Shown piece by piece: positions 1-10,900 of a DNA stretch of 64,000 nt. Origin of the DNA: Zanthoxylum bungeanum (taxonomy: Eukaryota > Streptophyta > Magnoliopsida > Sapindales > Rutaceae); the NCBI GenBank assembly GCA_019454045.1, contig SKCR01015012.1, positions 62,001-126,000 on the forward strand, read 5' to 3'. The translations under genes were made by a program, and so were the position numbers. Every line of letters starts with the position of its first letter. The first letter of the stretch is position 1. The notes beneath the pieces were generated by a model. The model ran no database searches. It saw only the letters and a program-made list of their open reading frames with translations, and was not told the origin of the DNA.

Positions 1-496
1 TGATCAATATATACCAGAGCTAGAGAAGCAATGGTGTTCACAAACGTCTTCTCTTGTATATAATGAATTATTTGGAACAATTAGGAAGTAGAAAGAGAAG
101 TATTAAATCTTCCATAGTTTCAATCATTTTGTTACATGGAATAGGAGAAATAAGGTCAATAGAATAATATTTCAAAGTTAACTATCGAGAAGGGTTAAAT
201 ACAAAATTTTATTAAATATACGCCTGCACACAAAACATATAAGCACGTCACTCCGGAATGGAATTTCTATTCAATTCTGCATCTTAAGATTCCATGAACT
301 ATCACATGCCCCTTCTTGACCCCTACCATCCAGAAGAAAAAGTTTAAAAGAGCTTGCATTACTTTCTCTTTCCTTCCTATTCTAATTTATTTTCTTCAAT
401 ATTCCCATTTCAATTTCAAGTACTTGATAATATGGAGTTAATGGTCATAAATTCATACACCTTAATACTTGTAGTAAGATATTATTAACTGCTCAC
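1..496 (-). other. Intron or downstream part of the NIFK-like gene, no exon seen
   Basis: A GT donor (minus-strand gtgagc) follows the last recognised exon at 497, so this stretch most likely starts an intron whose next exon lies beyond the left edge. The stretch is AT-rich. I found no segment resembling the basic C-terminal half expected of this family. Confidence 0.5.
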
Positions 497-1454
497 AGTT
501 TTGGATGAACATGTTCTGGAGGAATAAGATGCACTTGCAAAATGTGCTCAAACAACAAATAACCATGCATGGCATCAGCTACAACTTCTGCTACCTGCAC
601 TCAGCAAAAGATACGTTAGAAAAAACACAAGGAAATAAATATTACAAGGCAGCATTAAATCCTACTGAATGAGTAATACCTCAGGATCATTAAATTCAAT
701 GAACCCGAAATGCTTTGATTTTCCAGTCTGTAAAACATCCAATCAGTAAGCGAGTTAATGCCAAATACAAGTCTATAGAAAAATGAAATGGTAAATTTCA
801 ATCTATGAATCAAGAAGTAATTATTATGAAGACAGAACACTAATATCTATATTCATTCTAATTTATTGTCCTTTCATATATCAACAATGGACCCAATGAT
901 TTAAAACAGTAAAGCATATTGAGAATATAATAAATATCAATAAAAAATCAAATTACACAAATATTATCGAAGAAACAGCTTAGGACACTGACCTTTTTAT
1001 TCCGTGCAATTCTTAGCCTCTTGATTGTACCAAATTGGCTAAAGAAAGCTGAAAGACAGAGCAATCATCAGCCAAAAAATCAGCAAACCCACATGGCGAA
1101 TAACCTATACATATAAAAAAAAAATGTTTAAAATCACTTAACAATACCTTGCATTTCCTTCTCATAGAACCCATGTGGAATCCGACCAATGTACAGCACT
1201 GTAGCTTTATTTACTAGTGGCTTTTCCTCATGAAGTTTTCGCCCTGGCCCACCTTCCAGTGGCTTCAATAAATTATAGTGATGATAATAACAATTAACAG
1301 CTCGTAAAAAAAAAAAAACCTTAAAATTCATATGATATGATAAGAACTAGCTTACCAAGAAATCGGCAGCGTCTCTTTTGACACTGGAAACCGGTAACTG
1401 TGAAGAAACTTTCTTCAAATTCTTCTTCAATGCTTTCTTTTGCTTGGCCCCCAT
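497..1454 (-). CDS. Nucleolar RRM protein, NIFK-like (MKI67 FHA-interacting phosphoprotein type), 5' part only
   Basis: Five exons are visible: 1454-1356, 1262-1148, 1048-993, 727-680 and 594-497 (416 nt, about 138 codons), all with GT-AG borders and compatible phases. The protein starts MGAKQKKALKKNLKK, a lysine-rich nucleolar-type N terminus. A single RRM covers about residues 55-130, with an RNP2-like VLYIGRI and an RNP1-like KHFGFIEF, and ends in HLIPPEHVHPKL. This order matches the plant homologues of human NIFK and yeast Nop15, which bind pre-rRNA and act in large-subunit ribosome biogenesis in the nucleolus. After CATCCAAAACT an in-frame stop would follow, but the sequence reads as a splice donor (gtgagc) and the family continues with a basic tail. 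The gene is therefore cut by the window edge rather than truncated. The start was chosen as the ATG in the short lysine-rich exon. Function is from family knowledge. Confidence 0.85.
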
Positions 1455-1750
1455 CTCACTAGCTGTTCAACTTTCACAATTGTTTTCTCGAAAAATTACA
1501 AATCTGTTCATATAAACCCGAAAACGTATATATAGTTACAAATTCTAGCTTACCAGACGAAATTGCGGAGAGCCAAAGATAAATTTTGGAATTAGGGTTT
1601 AGTAATAACTCCTGGGAGTTTGTAAATGGGCTGGACTTGAATCCGAATTTCAAGCCCCATATTAAAAGCCCATATTCGTCGTGAAAGGTTAAAGAAAGAG
1701 TTGATAAAATAATGTAATTAAAAGCTCCCTCTCCCTCTCTCTCTCTCATA
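1455..1750 (-). other. 5' UTR and probable 5' UTR intron of the NIFK-like gene
   Basis: On the minus strand a donor (TCTG|gtaagc, near 1550) and an acceptor (gaacag, just upstream of the ATG at 1454) bracket an AT-rich segment, as expected for a leader intron. A CT/GA-rich stretch at about 1724-1747 may lie in the leader or core promoter. No TATA box could be placed with confidence. Confidence 0.4.
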
Positions 1751-1754
1751 ACAA

Positions 1755-2826
1755 CTATTTGAGTTAATTAATAAATTCTGGATGTTATATTGTTTTATGT
1801 ATTAATTTGTTTTAGTTTTTCAGTAATATTTTTAGATGGCAAGTGTAACTTGACATCATAATAAGCCGGATTATATTATATGATTATGACCTAACTTTTT
1901 ACGGCAATTATTAGCGCTCCAAGTTTGAAAATACGTACGATTTTTTTAAAAAAATTATCATTAGTTTCATAAGAATCTTTTAGGAAATATTAATTAAAAA
2001 AAAAAAAAAACTTTATGCCTAGAGGTCGTGTAGTATAAAGAAAATTTTATATTATTTGAACTTTCCAAAAAGTTTAAAAATTAAAAAATTAAAAAAACAA
2101 AAACAAAATTGGCAGTGACATCAACATTCTCTCATGAAAATGAATGGATAAATAACTCGATAATACATTTTACAAACTTTAAATAGGCCGACGATAATTT
2201 TTAAAAGTTTCGAATATAAGTTAAAAGTTAGGTGGGTCACTGATAATTCTTACAAAGGCAATGGGTTGATTTACAGCTCAAATTCCACAGAAGTGTCCAA
2301 TTTGCATCAGGAACAATTCACATAATCAGGAGGTTTTTAATTTATAGTTTGTAAAATGTATTATCGAATTATTTAATGTTGATAATTTAAACATAAACTC
2401 GATAAATTAATATGTTTACACAAATCTGACAAGTTTTGTAGGATTTAATGGGTATGATATTTTGATGATCTTAGACAAAAATTGCCTCTTATATTCAATA
2501 TTTTTATTTTTTTTGTAAGATTTTCAACTGCTCCAGATTTTGATAAGAAATACACCACTGAATTTGAATTCAGGACATTTGTCACTACACCACACCACAC
2601 TCCTCAGGAGGCGCCCTTATACTCAATATTTTTTGGAAACATTGGAAATCCAACTGTCAAATCACCCGATCCGATCTTAACGAAACAAGTAAAACTTTCG
2701 ACTATCCCAAACTGTTACAAAGAAATACACCATTGGACTTAAACTTAGAACATGACAAACAAATAATACACTTTTTACCACTAAACCACACATTTATACT
2801 CAACATGCAACAATTAACAAACCATT
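1755..2826. other. Intergenic, AT-rich, no gene recognised
   Basis: AT-rich sequence with oligo-A runs lies between the divergent side of the NIFK-like gene and a transposon. The short open frame at 2482-2742 has no recognisable domain, and I see no splice context for it. Confidence 0.5.
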
Positions 2827-2835
2827 TTAAATAAA

Positions 2836-3145
2836 GGCAAAAATACAAAACTGACCCTCTAACTTTCACGTTTTTTCATTTCAGTCTCTAACTTTCAGTT
2901 TTGTCAATTCAGTCCTCTAACTTTCAATTTTTGTCAATTTAGTCCTCCGTTACAAATCCGTTACTGCTGCCGTTACTGCTTCCAAAACGACGACGTTTAA
3001 CGGAGGACTGAATTGACAAAAATTGAAAGTTAGAGGACTGAATTGACAAAAATTGAAAGTTAGAGGACTGAAATGAAAAAACGTGAAAGTAGAGGACTGA
3101 AATGAAAAAACGTGAAATTTAGAGGGTCAATTTTGCATTTTAGCC
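2836..3145 (+). repeat. Palindromic module 1 of the foldback element
   Basis: Arms of roughly 130 bp (repeated cctctaactttca / tgaaagttagagg) flank a core reading ccgttacaaatccgttactg. Both ends (GGC...GCC) are present. Confidence 0.75.
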
Positions 3146-3602
3146 TAATTTAATTTAGGTCATTTAAATTAGTTTTCTTTTTCTTATTTTTTTAAATAGT
3201 AAAAGAAAAATAAAAGAAAATAGGCTACAACTGTTAAGAAAATTAATTTAATATTATATACCTACTAATAATAATATAATTGAAAACAGATTCCAACAAT
3301 TTATACAAATAATTAGTGAGCTAAGTAACAACCCATTCATTTTTTTTTTTTAAAAAAAAACTTATTCATTTAATAAATAATGATATGATGAAAGTTGATC
3401 CTGGACAAGTATTTTCTTCAACATTTCCGTGAAACATTAGAGATTACTGTTCAATTACATTAAAATTATATTTATAAATTACATTGTCAAAATTATATTT
3501 ATATATTACATTGTCAAATCACATATTAAAAATTAAAAAATACATCACTTATATTTGAAATGTAATTGTTGGAATATAATTTTTTCTTGTTATCATCACT
3601 TA

Positions 3603-3893
3603 TACCCTCTAACTTTCACTTTTTTTCATTCAGTCCTCTAACTTTCACGTTTTTTCATTTCAGTCCTCTAACTTTCAGTTTTGTCAATTCAGTCCTCTAA
3701 CTTTCAATTTTTGTCAATTCAGTCCTCCGTTAAACGGCGTCGTTTTGACAGCAGTAACGGCAGCAGTAACGGATTTGTAACGGAGGACTGAATTGACAAA
3801 AATTGAAAGTTAGAGGACTGAATTGACAAAACTAAATTAGAGGACTGAAATGAAAAAACGTGAAAATTAGAGGGTTAGTTTTACATTTTTGCC
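3603..3893 (-). repeat. Palindromic module 2 of the foldback element, core inverted relative to module 1
   Basis: It has the same arms as module 1, but the core reads cagtaacggatttgtaacgg, the reverse complement of the other copy. The left end lacks the terminal 20 or so bases (GGCAAAAAT...). Confidence 0.7.
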
Positions 3894-3902
3894 TTAAATA
3901 AA

Positions 3903-4935
3903 ATATCATACAACACTTCACATTTCTTCAACGAACGTGTCCGAAAACAATCTTTAGAAGTCACATTTCTCTTCGAATAAGTTGTCAGTTCATGTTTATA
4001 TGTTTTTAATTTAGTAGTTTTTTCAAGTGAAATATACTTTAAATTTACAAGTAATACATGAGATTTGTTGTAGTGAATCTGGTGATCGTTGATAGTTGAA
4101 CACCATTTTTGGTGCAAATCCTCCAAAATCTTTACCCCTAGTATAAGATCATTGGAACCCGATAAGGATACGTGGATAAACCGGTACTATATTAGGCTCT
4201 TATAATGGTGCTATCCAGGAGCTTAAACCTGAGACCTTGAAGACAAGGAAATCCTCCAAATTCAAGCAAGGTAGGCAAGTACATTACAAATAGTTCCAAG
4301 TCTTTTATGTGATTAGAAATTACTCAACAATTTACCGCCTGCACCTTACAATCCAAGTAGTCGCTCAAAGGGATACATACATACATACATACATACATAC
4401 ATACATACATACATACATACATCTGCTTTTGTTACCTATATATATATATAAAAAAACTGTACATGGCAAAAATCCTGCACAAACAAAATTTTACATTTCA
4501 ACATTAGACCTTGGCTACAGCCAACGACTATATTTCAAAAAAAAAAAAAAAGGAAAAGGACAGTTATACCCTCATAGTTTGGCGAAATGGTCAAACAGGC
4601 TTTTTTTTTTTTACAAACCTTGGGGGTCTATATGCCCCAAACAAAGGGTCAGTATGGTCATTTCTGAAAACAAATGGGGCCTTTTTCCTTTCAAAAATCC
4701 ATCAAGAAAGAAAGAAAGAAAGAATGGACTGGCTAGTGGCTACCAAACTCTACCCTATGATTAAACCAATACATGGGATATATCTTAGGCTAAATAAAAT
4801 GATAACAAAAGAAACGATAGTAATAATTGAATTTTGAAGCTAGCATGGAAAAGCAGGTACCTGTTTGATTAGCAAAAGGGAACTACCATATGAACAACTA
4901 TTGTTATTGGGGTTTCACCCCTCTGGATTAGTCTG
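3903..4935. other. 3' flank and probable 3' UTR of the CTR1-like gene; microsatellites, no gene
   Basis: This lies downstream of the kinase stop codon. It holds a CATA tetranucleotide run, a TA run and A/T homopolymers. The open frames here (4309-4837) translate these simple repeats. A stretch near 4200-4245 (ggagcttaaacctgagacc) resembles a decayed SINE B-box region, with low certainty. Confidence 0.5.
4373..4422. repeat. (CATA)n microsatellite
   Basis: About 12 tandem CATA units. A short TA run (about 4438-4450) follows. Confidence 0.95.
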
Positions 4936-7900
4936 TCATGAGAGTCGTGCTGAGAGTGGCTGAGAAACAGAACTCATGAGCAATTGTTGTAAAGTTTCCA
5001 TAATACTCGGGAAAGAAGGACGGGTTTCAGGATCTCTGCAGAATTGAAGTGCATTATCATTATCAGGGAGAGGTCAAGCAATGAATAATGCTGTGAATTA
5101 ATCCCTTCTGCTCTGCTGGATCAAGTTTCATAAAGATAAAACCAATTTTCATCAACCCTGGGAGTTTGTTGACATAAGATGTAACAGTAAACTTACTCGG
5201 CCCAGCAGGTCTCAATCAAGGCCGCCACCACTGGATTTACATTCTTGGGAATCTTAAGCCTTTTACAGCTAAATGCCACAGCAGCAATGACCTGCAAAAT
5301 TGATGTCATTTTTTTTTGAGTTGCATACCTTAAATGAAAGGTGCCAACTCATCATATAACACCTTCAACACATTCCAGGAACAAGAATAAAAAAGCATAA
5401 TCATTCGACACTTCAAGTCTGCAGAGAGTTATCGGCATGATATTAGACTTCTCTTTCACGATCTATTTTTTTGCCATTAGCAGTAAACTGCTCTTTCAAG
5501 TTAATAGCTATACTATTTCAGAGGGGAAAAAGGGTAACACCTTTACAGATTTCATCAGTGGCCGAGTCAAGCCAGCTGTAGTGCCTGACTTGAGTCCTTT
5601 CAGGAAAGGGGGGTTGTTTTCCACCAGCAGATTGTGTTTATTATATACACACAATGTTGTTGCAGTCACCATCAATGAGATTTTCTTTTATTTTGTTAAC
5701 CGGTGATCAAGTTTAGCAAGTTAGCAATATGTTGTCATTATCGGTGATTAATTTTTGCTGTTTTCTTTAAGTTATGGTTAAAAAATTTATTAAAAAAATA
5801 TGCTTTGAAGCCAAGTAATTGAATTTATTTATTTCTTTTAATGGAAGTTAAGTATTAGATTAAAGACCTGTGAAATAGTTGAATTTCTCCAAGGTTTCTG
5901 CAGAGTTACAAGTTCCCACAAGATCACACCAAAGCTGAAGACATCAGATTTCTCATTTGATGGATCCTCACGGAGAACTTCTGGTGCCATCCACTCTGGC
6001 TATTAAACAAAAAGGAAACATATTTTACTACCTTAATTTAGTCCATGCATCCTTTGAATAAAAATAACAGAAATTTGAAAGGTATAAAAAATTTTAAGCT
6101 TAAATATAACTTACAGTCCCTGCGGCAGTTTTTGATGAAATATATGTGTTTGCCTTTGAGCGAGAAAGACCAAAATCACAGACCTGGATGATTATAATCA
6201 TTCAAGAGAAATAAATCATTCCACGATTATAATGGCTTAAATAAATTTCACATACAATTCATTTGAAGCTGTCTCTGTTAAGATATAGTGGAATAGACTA
6301 ATTAGTTGATGTATAGAAACAGCTCACACATCCGGTAACAGAGGTCAGATTAATGGCAATCTCCTAAGAGCATAAAGAGATTCACAAAATGTAAGTAAAA
6401 TCTCTTTCTAATTCATACTGTTTGTTTAACGGTAATAAGATGACTTGGAACAGAAATTTACAATTCATACTTCCTTTGTCTGTTTGCCTCTCTGATTGCA
6501 AGGCTAAACGAACAGTATTTCCCAGTTTAGCATCAAATTATAACCGATCCCACCTAGTGGGAAAATGCTTTGGTTTGGTTTGGTAGCATCAAATTATAAC
6601 CACGTCCTTCTTTAAACATCTCAAGAACTATGTTCCGATAAAACTGAATACTAGAGGTACATAGATGATAGGCCTAAAGCATTTAATAGTTCTAATCGAT
6701 TCAAATGTACTCTAGATTCTAGAATAATAAAAGATGCTCCAAATTTTCTAATATGAATTACTGCATTCCAAGGTGGGAAAAAAGAGACTACTTACTTATA
6801 TCTCGGATGGATCAAATGAATAGAAGACATGTAGAATGGTCGAGATTGGCATCCAGGCCTAAGTATCATTTTTTCCCATGCAGACAAACAACAAAGAACT
6901 ATTTCACAGCCTCGGCTACAATCTTATGATGGGAGGGAATGGTGCTCTTTTGCATCTTTCCTTTTACCCCAAACTTTTCTTATCCTTTTTTATTATGTTG
7001 GTAATATTTCTCTTTTTAATAACACCACACCACAGCTGCTAGCCTGCTACCGTGGTAGCTAGCGTTTTCTTTTAACCAAAAAGGAAAAGAAAAGCAATAG
7101 AAATGAATTTGAACTTTAAAGCATATCAGGAAGAATGAATTTCTAACACTAACCTTAACAGTATAAGTACTATCCACTAAAAGGTTTGGAGACTTCAAAT
7201 CTCGATGAACAATTGGTGGTCTACGCTGATGAAGATAATTCATACCCTTTGCCTGTACACAATAAACAGCTCCTGAATTACTGTCAAATGTGGAAGTTGA
7301 AATTAATGCCAGAAATTCACCTTGCAAATTTACTCAGCATTCGCTTAGAAACAGTAAACTTAAAGGATCAACTTACATACCACGTCATAAGCCATATTTA
7401 TGCGAAGTCTTTCATCCATTACCACTCTAGTATCAGGCATATGCAAAAGTTTATACAAGCTGCCTCTGCAATCCAGAACATGAATTCTACTTTATTTTTG
7501 AAACAGGGAACTTTATTGATAGAAGAAATAAATACAAAGTAAAACAAAAAGGACAAGGAGTCCTTAGAGTAAAAAAAGAAAACAGAAAAAGGAAAAAACT
7601 ATTCTAAAGAAGATCAATCCCTTAATATCGGACATGAATTCTACTTTGTAGAAAACTGATTGTCCAAAAGGGGCTTCTATTTCTGATGGCCTAAATGAGG
7701 GAATACAAAAAAGAGTCATTGCAACAACTATTGATACCTTGATAAATACTCTGTAACTATGGACAAGTTTGGGGGCTCGGTAACAGCACCCATAAAAAGA
7801 ACAATATTTGGATGCCACAGACCTTTCATGATTGCAACCTAACAAAGAAAATTTGCAATCAATTACAGCTAAAAATGATAATAAACAGCCAGATAGATTC

Positions 7901-10900
7901 AATATTGTACTACAGAGAGAACGAGTAAAGTTTCTGTTCATGCTTCAATGTTGTATTCATTTTCAAATGCAAGGCAGCCGAGCATACCTCCCTTAAAAAC
8001 TCCTCGAAGCGATCTGCATGGAATTCTTGCTCGATGAGAATTTTGACAGCAACGTCCTGAGATAATATCATAAGAAGCTTAAATTGAAGAAGGAAACACA
8101 TGCAGCATTAACATATTGGGACAGGAAGTTGAACAATATTGTCTCAGCAAAGCAGAAAATTTAAATGGAATGGGCAAAACATGAAAGTTTATTATCGCAT
8201 TAAACATTTTTGAGTGGTGAGATTTTTAAAAGATCATAAGTCCAAAGCTTTTAAACTGCCATAAGGATGCTGGAAATGCAAGGAAAATTGAGTATTTACT
8301 ACAGTGCCAAATCTTAAAATGATATGATTATGTCTAGACAATAAAAAATAACTGGAATTGACTCTTCTTATAAGAGAACCAAAAAATAAGACCAGAAAAA
8401 AAATTCATAGAAGCAAGTAATAAATCTTGTAGGAAATAAAGGATTAAATCAACATGACCCAGAGATTCTGAAGTAGTTATAGTTGCAGTCAGTTACTCGA
8501 CAATACTCGTTAAACCAACAATCAATAGTCAGTAATCCACCAACCCATGACTTGTCCAGAACCTTCAATATTGCAGAAAGAATGGAAATAAAGGAACTTT
8601 CATCCTCAATTCAACTTGAAAAAATAAAAGTTATCTATGCTAATGTTATTCACAAAACTGATGCAGAAATACTGCATGGAATGGAGAAAACATTCCCTCT
8701 CCGCTGGCCAAGGGCAAGCAACAGTGTAAACTAATTTTCAGCATGTGGACAATGTCAATTTCGCAGTTTATCATTGCATTAAACATTTATTATAGTTGTT
8801 GTTGTTTTATTTCAGAAGTAAAGAGCAGCGGCCAGCAAAATAGGACAGTATTCCCAATATTACACAAGTCTCAAGCAGACAAGAGGGCAACTGGCACCTT
8901 CAAATCATTGATGATTTCCAAGAAATATATTTTTGGATGCCCAAATATCAATTTTAGCCCACCAATCATAAAAGAAGATTAACAAACGTTACTTTGTCCG
9001 ACAAAAGACAAAAATCTTCGGATAACTATGTCCTAAATACGGTGATTAGAAAATAAAATCAAAGTAAAAATCCTTAACAAGAGAAGTTTTTCACATGCAT
9101 ATATCCAATTTCATGGGATTTTACTTGTGGAACAAACTAAGAATAAAAAAGAGAACTACGAATCTAGCCAACTATTTATAAACGAATAAGCACATTAGAA
9201 ACATGTAAAGCAAAATTACCCTTAATCAAAACTTAATGATTTACAAGATATATATATGTACTCACTGAATTACGCCATTCAGCAATAAAAAAGAGAACTA
9301 CGAATCTAGCCAACTATTTATAAACGAATAAGCACATTAGAAACATGTAAAGCAAAATTACCCTTAATCAAAACTTAATGATTTACAAGATATATATATG
9401 TACTCACTGAATTACGCCATTCAGCATGATGAACAGTTCCAAAAGAACCTGGAAAGCAATCAACATCATTCTTGTGAGGTCTCTTTAACTATATTTACGC
9501 ATTATGGAAGGAGAATACTTTCAAAGCATCAATAACTAGTACAGCATGCAGTTCTAAGTCCATTGGACAGTAAGACATACCTTCCCCAATTTTCTTCTTT
9601 ATAACAAGTTCACTCCACCGGATGTCTAATCCTTCATCTTCAAGGTAAAGTTCTCTACTTGATTTGCTCCTTACTGGCATATTTTCCTCCTCGAACAAAT
9701 GAGTATTTGGCACATGAGCCTTTAGCCTAGAGAAAGCCGAAGATTCATGACTTTTTCTATGTCGAAATGGCAGGACAGGACTTCGTAGAAGAGGACCCTT
9801 GATCGAGTGTGACCAGTCAATGAAATGAGAAGATCGATAAGATGGGTTCAGCATCTGCAAATCTCTATCAGCGGTAACATTCCATGAAGCTCTTTGGAAC
9901 AGAGCTGACTCAGAAGATTCACAGTTATTGCTTGAAGTGGATAAAAGGTTGTTCTTATCAAACAAATTCATGGTAAATAGTTTAGCAGCTTGTGGATGAG
10001 TTTTATCGTCTAGATCAATAGCAGTATCTGTTATTGACAAGAAACAAAATCTTCAGAAAGATCAATAAAAAAATCACTTGACATATGTCATGTATTCAAG
10101 TCACTGTTTGTGTATAAAATTTTGGACTGCCAAGTGCAAGTGTCGGTGGTTCAAGTCCAGTAAGCAATCACCTCATACGAAAAAATCCTAAAGTTATGAC
10201 AGCAACCAAATAAACCATCAAAGAGTCTGTTTGGTCAGGAATCCATTATATTAATATAATTGGCGTGATGAGCATGTCATTTATCTTATGTAATTGAAGC
10301 CTATATACAAGCATACGCCCACCCCCAGCATTTCCTTTGTCCTGTCAAACATGTCACATACGCATGCAAGATAATTTACACACCAGGCATAAAAAACACT
10401 CTTCAGTCCAAGCAATTACGAATAACAAGGAAAAAATTGCAATAGATATATGAAGTATGAGTAATATTTCATGGTAAGAATCTCTGAATTTCAATCATTA
10501 TGACAGACAAATTTAAAAACAAAAAAACACGACACGGTATAATGCTAAATGCATGCAGAACAGGGAATCACCTGAGGAATCATCATCCAGATCGAATTTA
10601 GGTAGGTAGTTGTCAATGAAATACAATTTAGCCAATGCCCTGAAGTTCTCAGGAGTCTCTATAGCTTTAAACCTTGGATGATATAACGGTGAAGAAACAA
10701 AGACTGAAGCTGTACGATTGAGAGAGGAATCAGGCTTGCTTAAAACACCAGGATCCCCAAGCAAATCAACCAAATACTCCCTGGAAATAATACACATTAA
10801 TCTACTATTGCAAAGAGAAAAAGTCTTGGTTACAACTAATTATAACTACAACAAATTACTAGACATATACCCTTCAAATAACTACTTTCAATTGTGAACA

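Larger units (their letters stand above)
2836..3893. mobile_element. Composite Mutator-like foldback element (non-autonomous), 9-bp target duplication
   Basis: The element is 1,058 bp, starts GGCAAAAATACAAAAC and ends with the reverse complement GGCAAAAATGTAAAAC. The inverted termini continue for over 100 bp with only scattered differences. It is flanked by a perfect 9-bp direct repeat, TTAAATAAA (2827-2835 and 3894-3902); 9 bp is the target duplication length of Mutator-like elements. Each end is itself a palindromic module (2836-3145 and 3603-3893) built from repeated 'cagtcctctaactttca' blocks around a core with CCGTTACTGC. The two cores are in opposite orientation. The 450-bp AT-rich middle has no ORF. 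The right module lost its inner terminus. Superfamily assignment rests on terminus style and TSD length. Confidence 0.7.

Noticed and set aside
4309..4837. Open frames of 151 and 108 codons
   Set aside because: They translate the CATA microsatellite and homopolymer runs; there is no domain, and they lie in the 3' flank of the kinase gene.
10040..10180. tRNA-like 'ggtggttcaagtcc' in kinase intron 5
   Set aside because: Only a B-box-like word is visible, with no tail or target duplication; it is too weak to call a SINE.
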